From: Planococcus citri
Lineage: Eukaryota > Arthropoda > Insecta > Hemiptera > Pseudococcidae
Reading direction: 5' to 3'
NCBI RefSeq assembly: GCF_950023065.1
Contig: NC_088681.1
Location: 33,142,836 to 33,206,835 of the forward strand
DNA: 64,000 bases
Shown here: piece after piece, positions 52,501-64,000 of the stretch
Layout of the letters: each line of letters begins with the position of its first letter
How positions within the stretch are numbered: position 1 is the stretch's first letter
The notes under the pieces: generated by a model
Databases searched by the model: none
What the model was told of the DNA's origin: nothing
What the model saw: only the letters and a program-made list of their open reading frames with translations
Position numbers and translations under genes: made by a program

Positions 52501-55041
52501 TTGAAAATCTATCGAGGCTCCGAAAGTGCTCAAAAAATTACTAATGGATTTGGGAGATCAAAAAGAGAACATCAAGCAAATTTCAGCTTTTCTGCCTCAA
52601 TTATATCAATTTTTAAAAGTTCGCCAAAAATCGAAAAATGAAATTCAACATCTGGAATTTGGCTTGATAGTGCATTTTTTTAACTGGTTAAAAATCACCA
52701 CTGTTGAAATTTTCAATGTTTTTCTTAAAATTATTATTTTCAAAAATTGTAAGAAAATTTAAAAAAAAACAAGAAAAATGACGGGGAACTCTTTTTTTTA
52801 AAAACATGTTTTCGTCGATTTTTCCAACTTGAAAATTTTATCAAATTTTTTACATTTTTAACATTATTTCGTAGAAAAAGGGTATTTTTTATAGGCGATG
52901 TACAAAATAAATTCGTTTGTTTTCAAAATATTTACTGAACATTCTAACGTTAAAAGCAAAAAAAAACCTGAATTCTTATCTCTGAAAAGTTGAAGAATGA
53001 AGGCAAAGTGAGAGGGAGAACGGTTAAACAAAAATTCACGTGGATATTAAAAAAAGTAGCACCGTCGAGATTTTTTGTTGCTCTAAAATACCTACATTTT
53101 GATCAATAAAAAAAAAATGAAAAATCAACTATGGAAATAAAAACAAATTTCTTTTTTAATAAACAAAAAAGCTCATTTTTTTCACTTTAATTCATTTCTC
53201 GTTACAGAACTGAATCTCAGCTCATTAAAATATACCTACCAACACGATTAGAAAAAAAATCAAAATTAAAAATCGACTATTATAACGCACTTTGACCCAC
53301 ATTTGACATTTAAATTCGCGAACGTGCGGTGAAAATATTAAAAATTGTACAATTTCATCAGCGAGGAGTAATAAGAAGGTTTATTTTGGCATAATTTAAA
53401 ACGACGATAAATTTTTCTTCACTTCGCGAATCTTCCTCTTTCTACTTAAACATACACACATAGTATAGTTAGTCGCATGCTTAATACATATGTGGCGCAT
53501 TTTCTCGACCACTTTTTAATCCAAAAAAAAAAAAAAAAAAAAAAAAAAAATGCGACAGCGTGTTGAAAAAAAAGCACGCTTTTAAATCTCGTGACGTTAA
53601 TTTTTATTATAGTACAATACACTCGAAGAGTTCAGACTTCAGATCCGCTTCTTGTATATGCAATTTTGACGCCTACCTACTAACAAATGCACCGTTGTAT
53701 TTAATGGTGTTTGCGAGTAGTAGATGTACTTCGTTCGATAAATTTCAATTAACGTAGTAATGAAAAAAGCCATCGATTACGTCATTGACGATTACAATAT
53801 TTAAAATTTCCGCTAATGCTGATGTTGCTTTAATGTTTACATATCCATTAATAAAAAAAAAGCTCCTGCCAACTATTAAATTTAACGATTCACGAATCGC
53901 CAATAAATTTAATTACTAATAAGAAAACATTTTAATATAACCGATGTTCGATCGAAGAAATCATATTTAATCCACATGTTGTACCCCTACTTAGACCCAC
54001 TACGGTGAGATGAGCGTGGTAAGCAAAAGGAGCGAAGTACCCCCATTATTAATAAGTACAATATAATTTTGGAAACAATTCAAATCACCACTATTACCAA
54101 TAAATAAGTGGAGGATGGGAGGTTATCTTCGCAATTGTCTAGATTTAAGATGAATTATTACATTAAGTAATACAATAAGCAAACGGTGCAGCAATTTTAG
54201 AATTGAAAATTTTTTTCTAATACCAACCTGCACTCGACGTGAATCTGCCTGAGTTCCTGAGATATGAAAATAATTCACCTCCGCATACATAATCTAAGAT
54301 CATATATAAATTTCTGGAATCGTGCCAATGCCAATTCCTGTAATAAAAAAAAATTCATTAATTAAATCGACGCAGCATCGAAAATTTTAATTTTATTCTT
54401 TTCAACATTTGGTCTGGTCAACCAAAGAAAGAAAATTTGCACAATGGAATGAGTATATATACCGATGTACCACCATTGGCGAGAAATCCCCCCTTGCTCG
54501 TGGTATCTCGTTTTTATCATTGTAATTCCCACACATATGGACATAGGTACTGACTCATGGAAATTTTTAGACGCCTTTCAGCCTAACGGTATCGTATCAG
54601 TCATATAGATAAAAATGTAGTACATAGAACCGGCTCCATATGGGAGATGAATTGAATTTGCCACTAATGTAAGAGCCCAAGTCCAAGTCCATAGCGTGGG
54701 TTTTCCACGTACCTCTCTAGATACATTTATAGTGTTATGGTTTTTTCCCTCTTTATTATACTTTTATCTATTTGCCCATCCGCCCTAACACAGCTTATGC
54801 ATAGTATAGAGTAGAGTGTAATACGTGTAATAAAATAGATATGTAATAAATAAATATTGGTACTTTACATACAGCGTGACTAAAATAGGATGATTGATCT
54901 CTAATAGGATATTTTTCTCGTTTTTAACGTGTTCTGTTTGTTTTAGTCTGATCACGTCTGCTATGGATAGAATTTTCATCGCGTAGAATTTATTAGTGGT
55001 TTTTTCTTGACATAATAAGACACGTCCGAAGGTGCCAGTTC
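46527..55041 (-). CDS. Pka-C3: cAMP-dependent-type protein kinase Pka-C3/PRKX (partial, N-terminus missing)
   Basis: An AGC-family Ser/Thr kinase. Seven coding exons in frame: 55041-54873, 54337-54228, 51898-51745, 49316-49225, 48745-48564, 48479-48402, 46652-46527, giving about 303 residues. They begin inside the glycine loop (GTGTFGRV) and run to the stop. Visible parts are the AMK lysine, YRDLKPEN catalytic loop, DFGFAKKL, activation segment RTWTLCGTPEYLAPE with its Thr, PFFDDNPFGIYEKI, and the AGC tail NFDEYPEIDW ending FEDF. Segments such as YVCGGELFSYLRNSGRF, NGADDVKRHRWF and PPIVPRISFEGDTRNF resemble insect Pka-C3 and human PRKX more than the main PKA catalytic subunit. The first visible exon starts in phase 1, so an upstream exon carrying the N-terminus and the start of the loop must exist. 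I found none up to 64000, which implies a first intron of more than 8.9 kb. Confidence 0.95.
46799..47360. mobile_element. diverged or truncated relative of the 19177 fold-back element
   Basis: It starts CAAGGGAACC directly after TAA, exactly like the element at 19177. Internal words are shared (AGCCAATCTGGAGTCTCCAG here, AGCCATTCTGGAGCCTCCAG there; TTCTCCAG...AATTTCAAATCGC). A block with CTCCAG and AATTTCAAATCGC occurs twice in direct orientation, near 46994-47055 and 47301-47345. I cannot find a matching inverted right end, so the right border is approximate. It sits in the last intron of the kinase gene. Confidence 0.5.
47554..47768. mobile_element. Tc1/mariner-like MITE, copy 1
   Basis: A 215 bp element with the left end CAGGGTGCCCAGAAATATCG and the inverse at the right. 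The inverted repeats are about 40 bp and run into CCCCTAAGAAAGTTTT. TA flanks both ends, as in Tc1/mariner insertion. Internal words GATTGGT, ATGATTGGTTGTTGGACTG and CCAATCATATGCATCTA identify it as the same family as 63338-63564. It has no coding capacity and lies in the last intron of the kinase gene. Confidence 0.8.
49831..50088 (+). CDS. hypothetical small membrane protein nested in a kinase intron
   Basis: An 85-codon frame starting at an ATG in good context (AAGATGG) on the strand opposite the kinase gene. Residues about 3-40 are strongly hydrophobic with Lys/Arg breaks (WLLPKLVRLTITALYYF, LGTFYFTGVCLMICG), suggesting one or two membrane helices. A basic tail follows (GEIVRKGK). The same frame is open upstream to a good acceptor (TTTGCTTATTTCTAG, exon edge about 49715) through a basic stretch (KPSKKRYSARNAQRRRK). 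A possible donor (AAAAG|GTAAAA) follows near 50059. It could therefore be an internal exon of a plus-strand gene rather than a single-exon gene. I do not recognise it. Confidence 0.3.
   Translation: MDRVVLWLLPKLVRLTITALYYFIKLCLGTFYFTGVCLMICGRPSLTFEMLPQLRIPFVTTFKIAFQSVGEIVRKGKTVMCIEIK
50190..50500. repeat. degenerate array of ATTACC / GGTAAT words
   Basis: Roughly a dozen copies of ATTACC or close variants occur at irregular 8-25 bp spacing between 50220 and 50390. They are followed by the reverse-oriented GGTAAT/GGTAAA words from 50400 to 50490. The two halves are therefore loosely palindromic. No coding potential. Confidence 0.55.
50501..54227. other. kinase introns, otherwise featureless
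   Basis: Apart from the exon at 51745-51898, this stretch is AT-rich intron of the kinase gene. It has poly-A runs near 50647 and 51067 and a 28-nt poly-A tract at 53523-53550. I see no other gene or repeat with clear borders. Confidence 0.6.
53523..53550. repeat. 28-nt poly-A tract
   Basis: An uninterrupted run of 28 A inside a kinase intron. It could be a microsatellite or the tail of an old retroposed copy; no duplicated flanks were found. Confidence 0.9.
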
Positions 55042-58000
55042 CTGAAATACACACACACACGAGCGAATAATTTACTTGCTAAGATATTAGAGGATATACC
55101 TAATTCTCTACGATAGTTTACTAAATACTTATTCAAATTAACACTAAAGCGAATACAAAAAAGCATTAGAGAAATTCTACTCGTTAATCTAAATTTTTAA
55201 AAACCACAGTACGTCTCGTCGTCTCGTCTCCTGCTATGATACACATCTGTGTACGAATATAGTATAAGTTGTGCCTAAAATATAAATCGTGTTGGTCACG
55301 CAGCTCAGCACGCGTACCACGTCTACCAGCGTAGGTTGTACCGCTGTCTGGTCAAATGCGATCATTTTTATTTTTCGGACAAAGAAGGTCGATCGCCTTC
55401 TCATTTTTTTCTTTTGCCACATTAGCCGCATAATTCGCTTAAATTCGACCATCTGATCTGATTAGGTAACTTGAAATTGGCCAGCACATCGCATAAAATT
55501 ACACAATCGATACTTATGGTCGCGTATCGTCACAATATCGAGGAAAATGTGTGCGGGTTTTACGTACGATGGTCGTGGAAATAAAACCATGATTCAAGGG
55601 GATAAATCGTGAGGAATCGTAGAACCAAAAATGATTTACTCGAGTACAAGGAAAAAACCGTGTTTCAGGAATATCTACACCTATGCTGTAGCAGCCTAGC
55701 TGGCCTAATCTGTGAGTCATATTTTTCAACGAAAAGTTGAAATTCCGTAGATTTGTAATTCAAAGTTGAAAATTGAACAAGAATCAAAATTTCCTCGATT
55801 TTATAGCTCTTGTGCCAAATTTGTAACGAAGCATCTGGTAAAAAAATTAATTTGCACTTTTGTACACGGTGCTGAAACCAAGTTTAAAGAAAGACCAAGA
55901 CCAAGGCTACGCAAAGAAGGGAGTATGACCTGACCCTCATTGACCTTTTAAGAACTCGGAAAAATGATGAAATATTTTTCAAATCTTTCGGCAAATCAAA
56001 AACTTGAAGAATTTAGGTAAATTTGAATTTAGGTAACCTACAAAAATATAATCGAAAATTTTAATATGATATATTCAGAATTTTAAAAAAACGAACTCGT
56101 TAGAATTAAGATTGTTTAGTAATTTTTTTAGGAATGGTTAAGTATACTTGCTTTTTTATAAAATTCATTTTTTTTTGCATTTTTTTCAAGAACACAAATT
56201 ATTGTACTATGTTAGGTAAAGATTTTCAAAAATTACCCATCAGCAGCAAATTACTTAAATTGGCTGTTTTTGTATTATTTTGCTTTGTTTTTTTTTTTCA
56301 ATTACATACATAATAATGTTATTCTAGTTAATGAATTTCATCAGGAATAAAATCCTACTAATTTTGAGGAAAATTGGTTCCGCGTTAAAAAAAAAGTTCA
56401 ATTTTTTGAAAATACATATTTTTAAGAAAAAGAAAAAATTGAATCTTGTTATTTTTAATAATCAGAAAAATTTTAGATTCAAAAATCATTTTTTTTTTTT
56501 TTTTGAAAAAAATAGTCAAAATTAGATTTGGGCCGAGCAAGGTGCACTGATAAGATACCTAAGACGAGCACATTTTACATCATTTAACGAAAAAAAAGAA
56601 AAACAATTTCAAGGCAAAATTTGTTTAAAATTTACACGTTTCGAAAATCAATTGAAAAAATTAAAATGTTTCCATAAGAAAAAATGTTAAATTCCAAGTG
56701 ATCTTCCGCTTGCCTTATGTACACAAACTGGCGCACCATATACCTATAGCTTGGCCCGAATCTATACTTGTAAGAAATGTTTAACATAAAACAGTCATGT
56801 TTCAATTCAATTGCCTGAAGTAAACCATGATATTGAAAACAAGGAAAATGAATAAAAACTATGTAGGAACAATTCAATCACTTCACCAAACATCGATTAT
56901 TTGGTAGGTAACAAAAATTATACTGTTGGGCGATTACGTAACTTCAACTCGACTAGTTCGAACACTGATTGAAATTATTGCAAAAATCGTCAATCAAGGA
57001 TCTCTTCTATTTTTTCAACAATTATAATGATCTGATTTCATACAAGGGTGGTTCTCTGGCTCTCATTTCCAAATTTTGAGAATTTTCCTCTCCGCCTCTC
57101 CTTCGAGTTACTCACTGCTTCGTCCATCAAGGAATAAGGGAAACTATGAGTTGGCTAAACATCTTTCAAGAGTGAAAGGAAAATATATCAAAATTTTCAA
57201 ATTCTTAGAAGGGACTGAAATTTACCTCTTTTTAAAAAATAATTTCTTAAAGAGGGCCAAACTGAAATTAGTATTTCTGTCAAAAGTTCAAAAATGTCTC
57301 ACCTTTAAATTTTTTCTTAAATTTTTCGAAAAATCATGCGAAAGTCTCCTTTGGACAAATGAGTAGATAGGTATACCTATCGCTGTCAGACTTGAATTTC
57401 ATGGGCATATTGAAAACTTGAAAAAAATCAATAAATTGCTGAAATTATATCAAATTTTTAGTAAGGAATAAAAGTGGCGGTTTTCCAAAATTTAGCTATA
57501 CTCGAATTTGATTTTGTTTACCATTGGTAGGTAATTAGTCTGCTGCTAGTTCGAGTAAAACGACTTTTTTTCAATGCAAACGTCAAGTTACCTAGGTATT
57601 TAATTTTACTGAAGTTTTCAAATAAGACTATAATGAAATGACTTTGGTACATCGTCGCAGAATTATAATGCAAATGAATAATAATATAATAATATGCGCA
57701 TGTACTCGTATATAATATCTGGATAATGTTTTAATACTTTTTCATGCAAAGAATTCACGCGCGAAATGCAAAAAATTTGAAATATGCACGAATATGCATA
57801 AATAACATGGACATGGACGTGCAGCGGAATATGTATTCACAGATTACGAGTCTCAACTGCCTTAAGTACTCTTCGCGGTAATTAAGGAAATGTTTAGGGT
57901 TTTTTTTTCCATAATTAATATAAATTCAAGCGTCAAAGTTTTTAACTCTGAATCTGGGTACAATAAGCATGAAGAATAGCGAAAAAAAAATGCATTTCAT

Positions 58001-60729
58001 TACCTACTTAACTACACTTGAGAAATATCGCAATTTTTGTACATGCAACAAGTAACATCGAAGGCATCTACGTATTTTGAAATTTTAAAAACCCAGGTTT
58101 CGAAACCAAAGTCTGAAACACAAATTTCAACGGAAATGTTCTAAACAGAAAAAATTTTTATGTCAAATTATTTCACATAAAAAAATTGTAATGAGGCTGA
58201 GAGTAATTCAAATTGTTCCAAAAATTTCCACTGAAAAAGTAGCACATCTACATCACATATATGCAATGTAGAATGTAATTTAAACAAGTAGAAAGACCAT
58301 TACAAAGTTATAACAGGTTTTCAGGACCTCAGAGACATGCTATAGGTAAGTAATACCAACTTTTTTATAAATCGTTATAATATCTCGCCTTATACTAATA
58401 CATACTTTCATTTACTTCTCGCTTCTCCTTCACCTTCTTCTCGACAAAGTATAAAATGTAAAACGTGTCTTTCATACCTACTCGTATTCGTTTTTTGTTT
58501 TTGTGTCGTTCTTCCATTCAATTTTAAAAATTCCAAAAAATAAAGATGAATTCGAAACGAAAGGTAGTAGTTGAGCATAACTTTTATAACATTTTCGAAT
58601 TACGAGTAGGTATACATAGGTAGATATAGGAAAACGAACGCAGATATCGGGTTTTTCATGTTGAATTTGGAATTTGGACTTGGAATGAAATCGACGGTAT
58701 TTTCCTTGAAATTCGAAACGACTAAATCGCAGGATTTCACAACTTCTTCGAAATAAAGCCAAGGTTATCTCGATAGGCTGTTAATTTCAAACGAAAATAT
58801 TTATAAAATCTTAACAAAAATAGGTGCTGCAAAGAAACAAGACGAAGCTATCGAGATGTCGCGAAAAATATATGAACAATAATTAGGTCCCTACCGTAGA
58901 AAAAAATTATCATTCTGTTTACTCAATCGTAAAATTTTCAAAAATTGAGTGACATCGAGAATTTCTACGAAAAACATCGAACAACTGAATCAATAAAGGA
59001 GTTCAGCTGCGATTCCAAAAAAAAACAACAAAAAACAAAAAATCGACTTTAAATCCTTGCAACCAAAATTTGAGATAGGTATTCATAACATATTGTTCGA
59101 TTTTTGTGGGGAATTGTTAAACATTTCAATTGTATCGTATTTATGCGTTTGACAGTTTTAGACAAAAATCGAGAATTTGACAATTTTCGCAAAAGGCAGA
59201 GACTTTGGACATTTTTGGGGAAAAGTGAGACTTGGGAATTTTTGGCAAATCAGAGCTCAAGACCAAGGTTTAGAAAAATTAAATATTCAAAAATTTAAAA
59301 AAAAAAAAAAAAAAAAGTAACTTTGGTAATAAAAATTTTGAAAAAGTAATCAGAAGTTACTTTTAGTAAATTTAAGCACGTATCTTTTGATGTTTAAAAT
59401 TTAGGAGTATGCTTTTTACCTTCTCAATAAAAAATTCTACACTAAAATTCAACCACCATAACAGCAAACTAATTCTGATCCAAAAATTCCAATCCAGCGG
59501 CTGATTTCAAGTTCATCTTCTACCTATAGCTAAGAATATGTTGAACTCGGATTCCAATCAGATGAACAGATGATTTAGGTCACACGTTGAATCCCAATGA
59601 CTCAATTCTTTCATGTCACGAATAAATAAAAAATTCATCATTAAAAATAACAAATCTGCTGTGAAATTGAACTTGATATCCATTCTATTCGCAGCTACGT
59701 TTATAAATACGAGATTAACACCTTTCTACAAAGATTCTGTTCCGGGTTCGAACTTCATAAGATGAAATGCAACGCGCAGGTGAATTAATAATCGATTAAA
59801 ATTGCTAGTTTTATCAAAAAAATTAGAAAAAAATACTATAGTACGAGTTTAAGTATAGGTAACCTAAAAACTACCTAGGAAAAGGTAGGTATGTGTTAAG
59901 TTGCGGTTAGGTCGATCGTTCGTTTTTTTAGTGATGGACGATGCAGGCATGAGGCAGGTACTTTGTGCTCTTTTTAGCGTAAACACATAGGTATGTAGTA
60001 TCTGTATGTTATGGATACATAATGACAGTTGAGAGAGAAAGGAAAAAACCCATACCTGTCTCTGTGTACAGATACACATACATATGTACCTATACTCTAT
60101 ACCTATTATCCGAATATAATTCCCAGTAATCGTAATTAAGCTAAAAGCGTCAAAGATATATTCAATTGAATAGAATACGAATCGATGCGAAGGTCAATAT
60201 CATCTTATATAACCTGCGAACACGCTAGTTTACTCCTCGAAGCTACCTACGAAGACCAAGGAAAAGTTGAAATGATGAAGATTAAGCTGCACGATAGCTG
60301 TAGGTATGTAGCGGTTTATACAGCTTTATACACATGTATTTTGTATGCACACATACAGGTTTCAAACAAACAGAAACTTCACTCCTCGAGTTCAACATGA
60401 GTACTTAGGGATTCTCAAATTGACACGCAATTGTATTGTTTTCAACCACACATCATCCTCTCTCACACACACATTCTTGAACCTAAAACTTATTAAGACT
60501 TCGACCATAACACGAAAAAAAAACACATCATCTGCTTGGAAAAACACGATACGCCATTTGACTAACAACTTGTTTCTGGAATACGGATTAAAACACCTAT
60601 ATATGCCCTCATCGTTGAATGAAAAGAAGCTCGCCGCAATAAAAAATACCGCTTTTTAATCGTCATATCACAAAGAGATGACGGAAAATTGAATGTAATT
60701 AAAATTTCATCTACCTATAAAGGTTAAAA

Positions 60730-61470
60730 CCCATCTCACCAACGCGTTTTACCGCACTTCTGCGGTTAGCAATCGCTACGGTAGCCTTGTTGCGGAGCGA
60801 AACAAAGACTTAAAATTTCAGTCAAAATGCTACCCACGATCACGCGCTTATTGGTAAAAAGACAGATCATCCGCAGGCAGCCGCAAATACCTCAAGTTTA
60901 TTTCCCTATGATTCACTCGCATCTTTCGAGCAATAAGGCAACCGGTTCATCGAGCTAATCGCGTCGCGCGCATCGTGTTTAACGGTTCGAACCGGCTCGG
61001 CTGCGCCGTTGCTTTTATGGAAAAACACAAAAAACAAGCTCGACGACGAACATCGAACGCGGAAAGCGACGCAATGTCCAGCACACCATCGATCGTGGGT
61101 AATAAATGGCGAAAAAAATATCGCCGGCCAAACGATGACCTTGAAAGAGAAAATTTTCCGCGTGCTCAACCTAAAACCTAACGTAATCGAACGAATTGAA
61201 AATTTATCGCTATTCGTTGAACTTGTGGGCACTGGTACGTGTAATTTATACATCGTCGGAGAATTTTTTTCCATCTTGGTGATTTTCCATCCTATAAGAT
61301 ACCTAGGTACCTGCAAACGTAAATATTTACTGCTTACGGTACTCCACACGTTGAACCATCGTGTAATTACCCACCGTCACGTGAATTGTTATGGAAAAAA
61401 AATCCCAAATTATAATCGCCGGTTGGAGGAAGGCGGATCTTTGGAATTACGTGTACCTATCTAACCTACG
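60730..61470. other. GC- and CpG-richer island of unknown role
   Basis: Composition shifts away from the AT-rich surroundings, with many CG dinucleotides. Overlapping open frames of about 150 codons lie on both strands (plus 61009-61464, minus 60906-61349). Neither product resembles a family I know, and both look like by-products of composition. It could be a promoter or 5' exon, perhaps of the kinase gene whose start must lie on this side, or an old insertion. Confidence 0.3.
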
Positions 61471-62797
61471 CGCGTCTTCACGTGGATATCAGAAAAGTTC
61501 CCCAACAAAACGGAAATTTGAGAGGAAATGCTAATCTGTTGTGTGTGTGTTTTTTTTTTTGAAATAAACCACGCGGGAATTTTGCTTTTCGGCTGCAAGG
61601 TAATAATTTCAACAGTCTTTGATCAAATAGCTGGCACGCAACGACGTAAATATTTTTTCGAGACTTCTTTTATTTACCTAAATTTTTATTTTTCGCGTAA
61701 TATACACTAAAGTTTCGTAATATAATAGAATTTTCATTGTAATAAAAAATTACTTTTCGCTTAACGGGTTTCATTTTGCAAACATCAATTACAATACACG
61801 AATAAGTATATTTTATATTCAAAAGAAAAGAACGAAATACGCTATTTACTTTTTATCGAGTATTTTGTAAGACTTCGAGCTCTTCTCGCAGATCTTTTGT
61901 GGCACCGTTAACGTTTACATAAAATTATGTAAAAAGAATAAAGCCGAAAAGAAAATGTAAATACCCATTAAAAAATTACTACACCTTGAAAACTCATTAA
62001 AAACTCAACTTCATCTCGAAAAGGTGAACCATATTGTTATAGTACATAAAATTCATACATCTACTTATATACTACAATCTCGCCAACCTACGCAAAACAT
62101 AAATTTTTTTTTCAACCGTACCAAAATTTCTATATGAAAAAGTAGCTAGCTACCTACCTACCTAGATACTTGACGTTTGCACACATAAAATCGCGAAATA
62201 AAAAAATGGAGTAAATTTTCAAGCAAATGTATCACTTTCAGAGTAACTTTTTCGTGTATGGCTGGACATAGTGGAGATCCCACACTCGTAGATGACCCCC
62301 TGAGGGCAACGCATGATATGATATGATCCGCGATAATGCATTTGCCCAAATTCAGTAATCCGCTAATCGAGTGGGTAATTTAGCGAAGATTTTTCATACC
62401 GACAACTCGTATCAGCAACGGTATTAATGAAAGGGCGCAGGAAATGGGATAGGTAGATGATATGGCATTGGTAATTGCAATAATTTCGCGCTGATCTTGA
62501 ACGTGTATTTTTTAATTTAATGAGTACCTATTCTGGATCTGGAATATGGGCGCGCGAGTAAATCATATATATTTTTAAAACAGCTCGAGTAGGAATTCAC
62601 TGTGTGCTCTAAATGGGTGTTGACTTATACTTCAACGGCGTTATACTGAAGTAAAAATTCAAATATTCTGAGAAAAAGAAAAACAACGGAGGATAATGTA
62701 AAAAGGCACTGAAGAAAGATACTAACAAAGTTACTATACCTATAAGTTGGTACAGTACGTATGAGAACTGGTTGATAACATTTTTCAAATCACTTGT

Positions 62798-62904
62798 CCC
62801 CCCCCCCTCATATTCTCGGGTAAGTATAATATAAGAATAATGAATTCCTCCAGAGTCCAGACTCAGACCAGCAAACCGATCAATTTCAACCCCCCCCCCC
62901 CCCC
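62798..62904. repeat. two C homopolymers
   Basis: Runs of 10 C (62798-62807) and 15 C (62890-62904) about 80 bp apart in AT-rich DNA. Their true lengths are uncertain because such runs are prone to sequencing error. Confidence 0.85.
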
Positions 62905-63337
62905 GCATACAAAACATTTGAATTGTTTTTTAATGATTGAAAGAACTAGAAGGAAACTGTTTCAACAACAACTGCTATTTTTCGACTTATGAGAAAGTTG
63001 AATCGAAACCAGCCAAAAAAGGTATCACTTCCGAACGAATAAAAAGAAAAGTACCTATTACATCAGCAGTAAAGTAAAACTCCTTCTTTCTGCTACATTG
63101 AATGAATATTTTTAAAAATAACTGGAGAATGATTAGGTAATACCTGATGTATTTTTAGTTAGTAACCGAAGAGTGCTAATTGCTTGCCTAAGTGAAAAAT
63201 TTCATAATCATCCCAGTGTTAGACCCATTTTGCGAATTCAAACCTACGCACTGCTTGTTGGCTTTGTTTGATTTTGTAACACATTTAGGTACAGGTACCT
63301 CTATCTAAATACATTGAACTTTCAACACAATTACATA

Positions 63338-63564
63338 CAGGGTGTGCAATAATATTGTGAACCCAAAGAAAGTTTTTTATTAAAAAATAAAAATATAGGT
63401 TGGCAACATGAAATAGATCAAATAGATGCATATGATTGGTGGAATGTTATCAGCTCAGTCTAACAACCAATCATGTGCTATTATTCATTATTCAACGTGA
63501 CCAACCGAAATGTATTTAGCAGAAAACTTTTTTATAGTGGTACACGATATTTCTGCGCACCCTG
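63338..63564. mobile_element. Tc1/mariner-like MITE, copy 2 (opposite orientation)
   Basis: A 227 bp element starting CAGGGTGTGCAATAATAT and ending GCGCACCCTG, flanked by TA on both sides. Inside, GATGCATATGATTGGTGG and CAACCAATCATGTGCTATT are the inverse of words in the element at 47554-47768, so it is the same family inserted in the opposite orientation and diverged. Confidence 0.8.
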
Positions 63565-63609
63565 TACCTACTCCCTATCAATGAAAAGTACTTGAGTACT
63601 GTCAAAACC

Positions 63610-63789
63610 CCTAATTTCGGACACTTTTTCACGTTTTTCGAAAAAGGCTTTAAAACGAGCGATTCAACTTGGTGTTTGTCTTCACATTCTCATAGAATGT
63701 CATCGTGTGAATCGTTTTTGAGCATCAATTTATAAATTTTACGTGATTTTGTTTATTTAATTTGAATCCGAAAAGTGTCCGAAATTAGG
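63610..63789. mobile_element. 180 bp inverted-repeat element with CCTAATTTCGGACAC ends
   Basis: The left end CCTAATTTCGGACACTTTTT is matched by the inverse AAAAGTGTCCGAAATTAGG at 63771-63789. The interior is not palindromic and not coding. No clear target duplication was found. A further direct copy of the left end starts at 63800. Confidence 0.55.
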
Positions 63790-63799
63790 TCCAAGGTAC

Positions 63800-64000
63800 C
63801 CTAATTTCGGACACTTTTTCTTTAACGTGGGAACTCGTAAATTTTAGTTGAAAAAGAAATTATTTACCTCTGAAAAACAACTCCAATCAAAAACAGCTCG
63901 AATCATGATGTGAAATGTAGAGAAAAACGATTTTTCAAGGAAATGTTCAGCACTCTCATTATCCACTTTCTCATTAGAAAAATAAGTTGGTAACATTGAA
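63800..64000. mobile_element. probable start of another copy of the CCTAATTTCGG element
   Basis: CCTAATTTCGGACACTTTTT recurs at 63800 in the same orientation as the copy at 63610. No inverse end is seen before the window stops, so the element is cut by the window edge or is a solo end. The sequence after the first 20 bases differs from the 63610 copy. Confidence 0.4.

Larger units (their letters stand above)
55042..63337. other. no convincing gene; presumed upstream intron or flank of the kinase gene
   Basis: I scanned both strands for an exon that could supply the kinase N-terminus (a phase-1 end coding for a sequence like TVG before GTGTF) and found none. Otherwise the stretch is AT-rich with poly-A runs (for example near 59297), except for the richer island at 60.7-61.5 kb. 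Confidence 0.5.

Noticed and set aside
60736..60810. Minus-strand stretch ending in VKRVG before a donor-like GTGAGA, in the right phase to precede the kinase GTGTF exon
   Set aside because: The upstream residues do not resemble any PKA-type N-terminus (a TVG or TIG preceded by a DF/DY-type stretch is expected), the open stretch is short, and the acceptor would be weak. Phase agreement alone is a one-in-three event.

Overview
The window is nuclear DNA of an arthropod, almost certainly an insect. It is AT-rich, with many short GT-AG introns, poly-A tracts and several families of short inverted-repeat transposons. Three genes have recognisable metazoan proteins, and their closest resemblance is to insect versions (fat facets, Pka-C3). 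Frequent TAGGTACC-like words recall some hemipteran genomes, but that is only an impression. No bacterial, organellar or viral gene was seen, and no tRNA, rRNA or CRISPR array.

Layout. Positions 1-8193 are non-coding and hold two ~0.94 kb inverted-repeat elements (1662-2602 and 5408-6341); the first carries a 241 bp hAT-like element inside it. A single large coding exon (8194-9771, minus) encodes the N-terminal 526 residues of a Ser/Ala-rich protein that I could not name; its other exons lie outside the window or were not found. Positions 9812-26749 contain no recognisable gene, but hold a 1.64 kb fold-back transposon (19177-20816) with another transposon nested in it (19370-20001).

Positions 26750-38933 (minus) hold the complete fat facets/USP9X deubiquitinase: 44 coding exons, 2,648 residues, with catalytic Cys, His and Asp all present. 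A doubtful two-exon small gene diverges from its 5' end (39071-39444, plus). After a 441 bp near-perfect hairpin (41061-41501) comes the complete DCAF11/WDR23 gene (42435-44834, plus, 10 exons, 553 residues), a substrate receptor of the CUL4-DDB1 ubiquitin ligase. Tail-to-tail with it lie the last seven coding exons of a Pka-C3/PRKX-type protein kinase (46527-55041, minus). Its N-terminal exon or exons are not in the window. Its introns are large and hold two transposon copies and one plus-strand open frame for a possible small membrane protein. From 55042 to the end I see no convincing gene, only a GC-richer island near 61 kb and more inverted-repeat elements at 63.3-64.0 kb.

Two neighbours act in opposite directions on ubiquitin (faf removes it, DCAF11 directs its attachment). 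Nothing in the sequence shows that they are functionally linked. The least ordinary content is the mobile DNA: three elements that begin with GA, are flanked by matching 4-bp target duplications and carry extra internal copies of their own terminal repeats; a fold-back family with TAA duplications; and two copies of a TA-flanked MITE 16 kb apart. Exon boundaries were read by eye from splice consensus, frame continuity and remembered family sequences; no alignment was run.
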